Positions 1 through 5,138 of a DNA stretch of 5,138 nucleotides are shown here, one piece after another. This DNA is from Caldilineaceae bacterium (GTDB taxonomy: Bacteria > Chloroflexota > Anaerolineae > Caldilineales > Caldilineaceae). The stretch lies in NCBI GenBank assembly GCA_024643705.1, contig JAHEML010000110.1, forward strand, positions 3,338 through 8,475. Direction: 5' to 3'. Made by a program: the position numbers and the translations under genes. Numbering within the stretch: the first letter of the stretch is position 1; every line of letters starts with the position of its first letter. The notes below the pieces were generated by a model. That model had not been told where the DNA came from. It saw only the letters and a list, made by a program, of their open reading frames with translations, and did not search any database.

Positions 1-19
1 CGTGATTGCGTGTTGTCCG

Positions 20-988
20 TTAAGGGCCGACGTCCCAACTGCGTAAATGGAAAGTCTCAATCAACATATCCAGGGAGGTGTAGTCAGTTGTCGGAACAAA
101 TCCCACTGCCTTTATCTGCTCCATCGCCGGGTGGTCCGCAGGTATGGCAATAAGAGCCTGTCGAACAGCGTCTGCCAGGGATGGGTCGGTGTGTGCCAAG
201 GCAGCAAAGGGCCATTCTGGGTAGAGTGTTGTTGTATGGGGGTAGAAGTAATTATCTGTAGCCCGATCAAGAATCCTGATCTCGTCCAGATTGAGTATAG
301 CACCTTCAAGGACCATCTGCTCCAGTTGCCCAGTACGGATGAAACCCACATCGATTGTGCCGTTCAGGACAGAAAGTACAATATTGTCCTGGGATGCTAT
401 CTCCGTGAAGATGCCAAAATCCGTGAAAGGGTTGATCCCGTGTTGTTTCAGATGGTATACCTGGAATATACAACCGGCAGCGGCTGTCTCGAAATTGACA
501 CATGCACCCCGTTTGCCCTGCAGGTCGTCCAGGGTAGCGATTCCGCTATCCTCGCGGACAATGATAAGGCCGCCAAAATGTGGGCCCGTTTCAACGTAAG
601 AGAGTGTTGCCAGAAATCGTGTACCGTATAGACGGCGAATTTGCACCGCAGCGAGGGGATTGTTGAAGATGAAATCCACATTTCCCTGTTCCACCTTGGT
701 GAACTGGTCTTCTTGACCCAAAGGCACAAATGTGAAGGGACGCCCCAGTGTACCCTCCAGATAGGTAAGGATGGGACCATATTGAGCCTGTGCTGTTACT
801 GCGCTGCGGATAGCCAGCACGCCAACACGCACCGCATTCTCCGATGACTGGGCTCGCAAGGTTGCTGCAGGGGTAATTTCTGGCTTAGGATCATCTAGAC
901 GCGCAGTACATGCGGCCAAGCCGAAGACAACCAAACAAAGGAAGATGGCACCCCTGAGGACGCCAAAACCGAATCTTGGAAACCTCAT
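20..988 (-). CDS. PhnD-like substrate-binding lipoprotein (phosphate/phosphonate-type periplasmic binding family)
   Basis: This 322-residue protein is probably a membrane-anchored solute-binding protein on the outer face of the cytoplasmic membrane. Residues 1-26 form a signal peptide with basic residues and a hydrophobic core (GAIFLCLVVFG). It ends in the lipobox LAAC, with C27 as the predicted lipidated cysteine. After a short linker, VRVGVLAIRS (residues 53-62) is the typical first strand of the PhnD-like fold (Pfam Phosphonate-bd type). The family pattern continues with GNVDFIFNNP near 102-111, the hinge-like FGGLIIVREDSG near 138-149, and LDDLQGKRGACVNFETAAAG near 153-172. The C-terminal part, with PADHPAM and DYTSLDMLIETFHL, resembles the binding domains fused to TtrS-like sensor kinases as well as free binding proteins. 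Length is normal for the family. The ATG is supported by AGGAG eight bases upstream. No permease or ATPase gene lies in the window, so transport versus sensing is open. Phosphonate as the ligand is a family default, not shown here. Confidence 0.9.
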   Translation of the reverse strand: MRFPRFGFGVLRGAIFLCLVVFGLAACTARLDDPKPEITPAATLRAQSSENAVRVGVLAIRSAVTAQAQYGPILTYLEGTLGRPFTFVPLGQEDQFTKVEQGNVDFIFNNPLAAVQIRRLYGTRFLATLSYVETGPHFGGLIIVREDSGIATLDDLQGKRGACVNFETAAAGCIFQVYHLKQHGINPFTDFGIFTEIASQDNIVLSVLNGTIDVGFIRTGQLEQMVLEGAILNLDEIRILDRATDNYFYPHTTTLYPEWPFAALAHTDPSLADAVRQALIAIPADHPAMEQIKAVGFVPTTDYTSLDMLIETFHLRSWDVGP

Positions 989-996
989 TGGTAGTG

Positions 997-1001
997 CTCC
1001 T
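997..1001 (-). promoter_or_regulatory. Ribosome binding site of the PhnD-like lipoprotein gene
   Basis: On the minus strand this reads AGGAG and ends eight bases before the ATG at 986-988. It is a strong Shine-Dalgarno sequence and fixes the start codon, consistent with the signal peptide beginning directly at that methionine. Confidence 0.75.
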
Positions 1002-1027
1002 GTTTGCCAGTATTATACGACACAACT

Positions 1028-1056
1028 ATCATACAGAACAGTGTAAAGAGCGTCAT
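1028..1056 (-). promoter_or_regulatory. Candidate sigma70-type promoter of the PhnD-like gene
   Basis: Read on the minus strand, ATGACG (1051-1056, four of six matches to TTGACA) is followed after exactly 17 bases by TATGAT (1028-1033, five of six matches to TATAAT). Transcription would start near 1020 and give a leader of about 30 bases carrying the AGGAG site. A perfect TATAAT lies further downstream at 1012-1017, but it has no good -35 partner. It could be an alternative -10. The assignment rests on consensus matching only. Confidence 0.4.
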
Positions 1057-1227
1057 CAGATCTCCCGCAGCGCTCAAGTGGAGACGAATGTGGTAGCGCA
1101 GAGAGATTACCATTGACATACAATTTTTTGCCTCTCCGGATTTTTGGCCAATGAGCGGCGGCCCCTACGCCTGCGTACTAACCCAGCAGATCATAAAATA
1201 TTGTAATTGAATCGAGACGAACACCAC

Positions 1228-1266
1228 ATGAAAACTGCATTAAAAATTTGGGAAGAAGATTCGTAG
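1228..1266 (+). CDS. Possible 12-codon leader ORF upstream of the large membrane protein
   Basis: An ATG at 1228 opens a 12-codon frame (MKTALKIWEEDS) that ends with TAG at 1264-1266. Its stop codon overlaps the AGGA (1265-1268) that serves as ribosome binding site for the next gene, ten bases before that gene's ATG. Only a weak purine-rich stretch (GAGACGAA) precedes the ATG. Such an arrangement could couple translation of the two frames. An ORF this short also arises easily by chance, and the peptide has no recognisable attenuator codon run. Confidence 0.15.
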   Translation: MKTALKIWEEDS

Positions 1267-1274
1267 GAAAAGGA
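1265..1274 (+). promoter_or_regulatory. Ribosome binding site of the GT-C-like membrane protein gene
   Basis: AGGAAAAGGA precedes the ATG at 1276. The first AGGA (1265-1268) lies seven bases from the start, which is good spacing, while the second (1271-1274) is too close. An in-frame ATG at 1336 (residue 21) has no such site upstream, so 1276 is preferred. Confidence 0.6.
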
Positions 1275-1275
1275 A

Positions 1276-4200
1276 ATGGCTGCTGCTTTCCAGGTGCGCT
1301 CTCAACCCAAAGATCCGACAGAACAAACCCAGTCTATGGCTGGGGATTCGCGTCTTCCCCAGGCATTGCTACTTGTGGCATTGCTGGGTGCATTGGTCTA
1401 CCACGGTGGATTGAGCATCTTTGGGACCTACCGCAACACCTACGATGCCTATGTCCATATCTTCTTCGCGGATCATTGGGCACGTTCCTGGTTTGATCAT
1501 TGGGACACCCGTTGGTACACCGGTTTTACCTTGACGAGTTACCCCCCGCTTTCTCAGCAGACTGTTGCTTTTCTCTCCTTTTTTGTGGGTGATTTGCGTC
1601 TCTCCTTTGCACTTGTCCAAACAACCTCCATGATCATGATGACGCTGGGAATGTATCGTTTCGCCCGTCTGTGGGTAAGTGACGAGGCGGCTGGCTGGGC
1701 GGCAATCTGGTTGGTCTTTTCATCGGCCATGGCTGAAACGATTCACGTTTTCGGTCAGTTGCCAACGACATTCTCATTGGGGATGCTGCTTAACGCGCTT
1801 CCATTCACATTTGATTGGATCGACCAAGGCAAATCCCGCCATCTGGTTCGCTCTTGGGCGCTGACCGCAGCAACTACGGGTGCACATCATGTGACCACAT
1901 TGTTTGGCTCAGTCTTTATTACTGCCCCAGTCATTGTGCTTGCCTTGCTCAAACACTTCCGCACACCCCTTGCCGATGAACCTCAGCAGCAGCCCCGCTA
2001 TGTGACAAAAGCCAATTGGCGAGCTCTAATTATCCGTCGGTTGCGCCGCATATCCGCACCGACCGTTCGTTCTGCTCTGTTTGGTGTAGGAACCGGCATG
2101 CTGTTGGTGCTGGTGGTGCTGCCCTACTGGCTGTGGAGTACATCTGACCCGATTACCCAAGTCTCTATTCCTCATGCCAGTCGGGACAATTTTCTGATCA
2201 ACACCGCTGCCGGTCTAGTCTTCTGGCTGATCCCCTACGGGATGTTAATAATCGTCTTCCCCTACATCTTTTTCAAGGGCCTGACCACCAAAGCCTGGCC
2301 GCTTACTGCCTCGATTGCCTTGCTTGCCTTGCTCGGCACTGGTGGCACGACACCGATTCCCAAGATGCTTCTGCGCGGTTCATTTGACATTCTCACCTTG
2401 GACCGCTTTACCTTATGGGCGTCCATTTTGATGCTGCCCTTGGCTGGCGAATTCGTCGTCAGCCTTCGTCGTCGGACGCTGGCTGCATGGATTCGCGCCC
2501 AATTCGGCGATCTGACTTGGCGCAGTACCCAGGTTTTTCTTGCCGTAGGATTGCTGTCAGCCTCTGTGCTCACTGTCAGCCTGACCCAGTTTCGCCGTTT
2601 CCAGCCGGACCCCATTGACATTCAGCCTATTCTCAATTTTCTGGAAAAAGATCAACATTGGCGCTGGCGTTATTTGACCTTGGGCTTTGGTGATCAGATG
2701 GCCTGGCTTTCGGCCAATACCACTGCTGCCCAGGTCGATGGCAACTATCACTCGGCTCGACGTCTGCCAGAACTGACGACAACCCCTGTCGAGCGGCTGG
2801 AAGGAGCTAAGTTCCGTGGGATTCCTGGCATTGGCTCGCTTCAGCAATTTTTGAACGTGCCGGATAAATTTTCCCTGAAATACGTTTTTTCGGCCGATCA
2901 ATTCTATGATCCATTGCTCTTCTTCTATGGTTGGCATCGAATCCAGTTTTTAGAAAATGGCGTCGCAGTGTGGGAACGAGAAGATATCCCCATACTGCCC
3001 GAAGTACTTCCCCGGCGGGAGATACCTCTTTACCAGCGGCTGATGTTTGGAATCTTGCCACCGAGCGCGCTGCTAGCTGCCATTCTGGCCCTGAGTGCTG
3101 GCTGGTGGAATATTCCTTTGCAGCTGTTGGCCGAACTGCTCGGTTTGGATCGACTGCTGCAACGTCTGCCCCGTTTACAGCTTCCCAACCTAGTCACCAG
3201 TCTCTGGCAGGGCATCGACAGGCGGCTGCTGGCAGGTTCGGCGCTACCGGCCAACGGGATCGGACCTGCTCCCCCGTGGCAGATATGGTTGCGCTATGCT
3301 TGGCGGCATTCCAGCCGACGTTTTGCGCCGGCCACTCCCCAGGCTCGTCATCTGCGTACACTTGCCTTGGCGTTAGGGATGATCGCGCTGTTGACATGGG
3401 GGGGGATCTGGGGACAGAATCGTCAAGCCAATCCAGAAAGGATCGTGGAAGCATGGTACGATGATCTGGACTTCCGCCGTTTCGAGGATGCTTACAGACG
3501 GCTCAACCCACAGACGCGACCCGATTTTACGCAATTTCTGCTGGAGTTGTCGGTACAAAGTGGATTGGTGGCGTCCTATGCCAAGCTGGAGAATCTGGAG
3601 ACGACCGTTTTAGTCGATGAGTCGGAGCACAAACAGATTCGGGCCGACGCGCGTTACATTACCGCCCTCTCCTACTATACAGACACTGTAATCCTGGAAT
3701 TGAATCGGTTGCCAGATATGGGGTGGGTCATCGAGCCCCAGCCCGTGGATATCCGTGTGCCTCCTGAACAGTTCCTGCGACAGACAGGGGTAGATTATCT
3801 GTCTGCTGGACGCCGTCGGGTGAGTAGCGCCGTAACAGATTTTGCCGATGTATTGGACAGACCAGAATTAGATGTGTTATCGGCGGATCTTCTGAGGCAT
3901 AAAGATGGGAGCTTCAGCTTGGTTGGCGAATTGATGAATGTGGATGTGGACCCGGCAGACGTGACTGTAACAGGCCTGATCTACACCAAGGATGGAGACG
4001 TTCTTACCTGGTACAATAGTGGTGCTGGTATGATTCACAAGATTCTGCCTCTGGAAATTACTCCATTCCGGATCGATTTTGAGGGTGTTGCCGGATTGGC
4101 ACTGGCGGATACAGCAGACTCGCTTTCCTTTGCTCCGGGCTCGTATTGGGGCTATCGGCCATCGTCCAGCACTGAGATCGGCTCATTTGCTGTCTTTGGC

Positions 4201-4614
4201 AAAGGGGTGGTTACAGGGCGAGATCTAGGGCGTAGCTTGGGTATGCAGAACTTGCGTGTGGTTGAGGCAGCTACGGGCCTGACGGTGCAGGGGGATCTGA
4301 TCAATACGGGTCTGGATGAAGCGGTTATCCCCCACGTTTTTGTCACCCTCTACGACGAGACAGGCAAGGTACGTTGGGTCGATCACTTTTTTGTGCGCGA
4401 AGGAGTTCGTCCACAACGCACCCTCCCCTTTAATGTTCTGATAACACCAGCTACCGAGATCACATCCCTCCACCTGCCGGGGAATATCTATAGCAATATT
4501 CTTGGCGAACAATCCAATCAACAGAGCATGCGCGACGATTTTCTGCCGCTGCCGTCAGGCTACGGCTATGCCTGGTTGCGGGTCAGTGTCCACTATTTTA
4601 ACGGGGGACGTTGA
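1276..4614 (+). CDS. Large polytopic GT-C-like membrane protein with C-terminal NTF2-like and FxLYD-like domains
   Basis: This 1112-residue integral membrane protein resembles the GT-C-like family that databases label '6-pyruvoyl-tetrahydropterin synthase-related, membrane domain'. That label does not imply pterin chemistry. The first membrane segment is near residues 28-43. The following loop has the GT-C hallmark of acidic and histidine residues (YDAYVHIFFADHW, D57 and H61), followed by WYTGFTLTSYPPLSQQ (80-95). About ten further hydrophobic segments run to residue 436, including GQLPTTFSLG (160-169) and the GAHHVTTLF stretch (202-210). Residues ~438-588 are a soluble domain ending in GVAVWERED. 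Membrane segments follow near 589-613 and 693-711. Residues ~719-826 are an NTF2-like segment beginning NPERIVEAWYDDLDF. Two FxLYD-like beta domains lie near 864-937 and 992-1056. The likely role is transfer of a lipid-linked sugar or polymer assembly in the envelope, but the donor and acceptor are unknown. The next gene starts within its stop codon. Confidence 0.85.
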   Translation: MAAAFQVRSQPKDPTEQTQSMAGDSRLPQALLLVALLGALVYHGGLSIFGTYRNTYDAYVHIFFADHWARSWFDHWDTRWYTGFTLTSYPPLSQQTVAFLSFFVGDLRLSFALVQTTSMIMMTLGMYRFARLWVSDEAAGWAAIWLVFSSAMAETIHVFGQLPTTFSLGMLLNALPFTFDWIDQGKSRHLVRSWALTAATTGAHHVTTLFGSVFITAPVIVLALLKHFRTPLADEPQQQPRYVTKANWRALIIRRLRRISAPTVRSALFGVGTGMLLVLVVLPYWLWSTSDPITQVSIPHASRDNFLINTAAGLVFWLIPYGMLIIVFPYIFFKGLTTKAWPLTASIALLALLGTGGTTPIPKMLLRGSFDILTLDRFTLWASILMLPLAGEFVVSLRRRTLAAWIRAQFGDLTWRSTQVFLAVGLLSASVLTVSLTQFRRFQPDPIDIQPILNFLEKDQHWRWRYLTLGFGDQMAWLSANTTAAQVDGNYHSARRLPELTTTPVERLEGAKFRGIPGIGSLQQFLNVPDKFSLKYVFSADQFYDPLLFFYGWHRIQFLENGVAVWEREDIPILPEVLPRREIPLYQRLMFGILPPSALLAAILALSAGWWNIPLQLLAELLGLDRLLQRLPRLQLPNLVTSLWQGIDRRLLAGSALPANGIGPAPPWQIWLRYAWRHSSRRFAPATPQARHLRTLALALGMIALLTWGGIWGQNRQANPERIVEAWYDDLDFRRFEDAYRRLNPQTRPDFTQFLLELSVQSGLVASYAKLENLETTVLVDESEHKQIRADARYITALSYYTDTVILELNRLPDMGWVIEPQPVDIRVPPEQFLRQTGVDYLSAGRRRVSSAVTDFADVLDRPELDVLSADLLRHKDGSFSLVGELMNVDVDPADVTVTGLIYTKDGDVLTWYNSGAGMIHKILPLEITPFRIDFEGVAGLALADTADSLSFAPGSYWGYRPSSSTEIGSFAVFGKGVVTGRDLGRSLGMQNLRVVEAATGLTVQGDLINTGLDEAVIPHVFVTLYDETGKVRWVDHFFVREGVRPQRTLPFNVLITPATEITSLHLPGNIYSNILGEQSNQQSMRDDFLPLPSGYGYAWLRVSVHYFNGGR
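3398..3405 (+). repeat. G8 homopolymer tract inside the membrane protein gene
   Basis: Eight consecutive G residues encode the end of W708 plus G709 and G710, at the outer end of the last membrane segment. A one-base gain or loss would shift translation into frames that close at 3464 or near 3610, removing the whole extracytoplasmic C-terminal part. This is the longest homopolymer I noticed in the window. Confidence 0.9.
3430..3753 (+). other. NTF2-like domain region (residues ~719-826 of the membrane protein)
   Basis: After the last membrane segment, the NPERIVEAWYDDLDFRRFED stretch and the AYRRLNPQ that follows look like the first helices of NTF2-like/DUF4878-type domains. A beta-rich part follows (ARYITALSYYTDTVILEL) and closes with MGWVIEPQPVDIRV. 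Such domains often sit outside the membrane as ligand-binding or scaffolding modules. The assignment is from sequence pattern only, and boundaries are approximate. Confidence 0.45.
3865..4443 (+). other. Tandem FxLYD-like beta domains (residues ~864-937 and ~992-1056)
   Basis: Two segments share the pattern V-x-G-x-L-x-N followed by D-x-A, V, a Y and a turn glycine. The first is SLVGELMNVDVDPADVTVTG then YTKDGDVL. The second is LTVQGDLINTGLDEAVIPHV then YDETGKV. This is the pattern of FxLYD-type beta sandwiches found in extracytoplasmic prokaryotic proteins. The two copies can be aligned almost without gaps over about 55 residues, which suggests an old internal duplication. At DNA level they are too diverged to count as a nucleotide repeat. 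Confidence 0.5.
4603..4608 (+). promoter_or_regulatory. Ribosome binding site of the Ig-like lipoprotein gene
   Basis: GGGGGA lies within the last codons of the membrane protein gene, five bases before the ATG at 4614. Together with the TGATG stop/start overlap at 4612-4616 it supports translational coupling and decides this start over nearby out-of-frame ATGs at 4634 and 4642. Confidence 0.6.
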
Positions 4615-5138
4615 TGGCGCCAGGGATCGGCAGATGGGGACATGGGGCGAATCATCGCTTCCCATTATTGGCCTGGCGATTGGTACCGCGCGGCGTACGG
4701 CTGCTGCATCTCTGGGTTGTGGTATCTGGTCTGTCACTGGTTTCGATGGTGGGTGCCTGCTCCAATATGCCTGTGCCTGCTGGGGTACAAACAGATCAGG
4801 CACCCCATCCCCTCACTCTCCGCGCCCCAGCAGAGATAGAAGCGGGTGAGCCTATTCAGGTGGATGTGACTTCGGATCGTGCCGATTCCGTTTTCCTGCT
4901 GGCAACTGGCACCTTCGGCTCAGTGCCATTTACAGCAACGCTGACGGGCGGTGCAGCAACGTTGATCCTAGACCCGATTTACAGTCGTCATGCTGGTATG
5001 GTCACATTTCTTGCCCGCTCGGGTCAGGCCCAAGCACAGACCACGACTAATATCCGTCCTGGTCAGCCCGTTGATCCCCTCTTGCCATTGGTTGGTCCCC
5101 GTTCGATCGTGGCAGATGGCAAGCATTGGACCATGGTT
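4614..5138 (+). CDS. Lipoprotein with Ig-like domains, 5' part (runs off the right edge)
   Basis: The frame stays open for 175 codons to the window edge, so the protein is incomplete at its C terminus. It begins with an unusually long basic n-region of about 29 residues (several Arg and His), followed by a hydrophobic core (LWVVVSGLSLVSM, 33-45) and the lipobox VGAC with C49 as predicted lipid anchor. Residues ~67-148 look like one Ig-like beta-sandwich domain: IEAGEPIQVDV, then SVFLLATGTFG, GGAATLIL and AGMVTFLARSG. From residue 160, VGPRSIVADGKHWTMV resembles the first strand of a bacterial Ig-like (Big_1/invasin-type) repeat, so more repeats are expected beyond the edge. The ATG sits inside the TGA of the upstream gene, so the two are probably made together at the membrane. 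The exact role is unknown. Surface structure, adhesion, or partner of the upstream protein are all possible. Confidence 0.75.
   Translation, partial: MAPGIGRWGHGANHRFPLLAWRLVPRGVRLLHLWVVVSGLSLVSMVGACSNMPVPAGVQTDQAPHPLTLRAPAEIEAGEPIQVDVTSDRADSVFLLATGTFGSVPFTATLTGGAATLILDPIYSRHAGMVTFLARSGQAQAQTTTNIRPGQPVDPLLPLVGPRSIVADGKHWTMV

Larger units (their letters stand above)
989..1275. other. Divergent intergenic region
   Basis: This 287-base gap separates two divergently transcribed genes. The left third carries the ribosome binding site and candidate promoter of the minus-strand gene. The stretch at 1191-1250 is clearly more AT-rich than the flanking genes and probably includes the promoter and leader of the plus-strand gene, but no -35/-10 pair there has acceptable spacing. 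An isolated TTGACA is at 1113-1118 without a matching -10. I found no strong inverted repeat, tRNA, terminator or riboswitch-like element by eye. Confidence 0.6.

Noticed and set aside
47..631. A 194-codon open frame on the plus strand opposite the binding-protein gene
   Set aside because: It lies entirely antisense to a gene with a clear lipobox, family motifs and ribosome binding site. Its translation is rich in Cys and scattered charge without any recognisable domain.
1113..1118. TTGACA as a -35 box for the large plus-strand gene
   Set aside because: The position 17 bases downstream reads CCGGAT, a poor -10, and no better hexamer lies within 16-18 bases.
1123..1149. Imperfect direct repeat ATTTTTTGCC / ATTTTTGGCC in the intergenic region
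   Set aside because: It is short, T-rich, has only two copies and no promoter anchored to it, so chance is sufficient.
2557..2937. A 126-codon minus-strand frame inside the membrane protein gene
   Set aside because: It is antisense to a well-supported coding frame and shows no domain, signal peptide or ribosome binding site that I can recognise.
2931..3464. A 177-codon plus-strand frame inside the membrane protein gene
   Set aside because: The main frame is continuous and domain-like across this region. The alternative translation is low in structure and rich in Ser, Ala and Arg, as expected for a shifted frame.
4502..4849. A 115-codon plus-strand frame spanning the gene junction
   Set aside because: It overlaps the end of one real gene and the beginning of the next in a different frame. 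The frame beginning at 4614 has a signal peptide, lipobox and Ig-like domain and runs to the window edge, so this one is a shadow.

Overview
The window reads as chromosomal DNA from a bacterium, most likely of the phylum Chloroflexota (class Chloroflexia, the Chloroflexus/Roseiflexus type). That placement is an inference from protein style: a very long GT-C-like membrane protein with an extracytoplasmic beta-rich tail, and lipoproteins with Ig-like repeats. No marker gene confirms it. I see no RNA genes, insertion sequences, CRISPR arrays or phage genes.

Layout: (1) On the minus strand, positions 20-988 encode a 322-residue lipoprotein of the PhnD-like periplasmic binding family. It has a clean lipobox, a ribosome binding site and a plausible sigma70 promoter. 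(2) A divergent intergenic region of 287 bp (989-1275) separates it from the plus-strand genes. It holds the left gene's promoter, a possible 12-codon leader ORF, and no convincing promoter for the right-hand gene. (3) Positions 1276-4614 on the plus strand encode a 1112-residue polytopic membrane protein. Its first ~590 residues look like the GT-C-type family often labelled '6-pyruvoyl-tetrahydropterin synthase-related, membrane domain'. Two more membrane segments follow, and then ~400 extracytoplasmic residues with an NTF2-like segment and two FxLYD-like beta domains. (4) Positions 4614 to the right edge hold the 5' part of another plus-strand gene, which starts inside the stop codon of the previous one (TGATG). 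It encodes a lipoprotein with one Ig-like domain and what looks like the start of a second.

The two plus-strand genes are almost certainly co-transcribed and translationally coupled. A membrane-embedded GT-C-like protein with an extracytoplasmic tail next to a surface lipoprotein suggests a role in building or decorating the cell envelope. The substrate cannot be read from the sequence. The divergent binding protein is probably a separate unit. Its C-terminal style resembles the sensor input domains of TtrS-like histidine kinases, so it could feed a signalling system or a transporter encoded beyond the left edge.

Nothing here is a clear new system. The points most worth a second look are the domain fusion in the large protein, a G8 tract exactly at its membrane/extracytoplasmic junction, and the coupled Ig-like lipoprotein.
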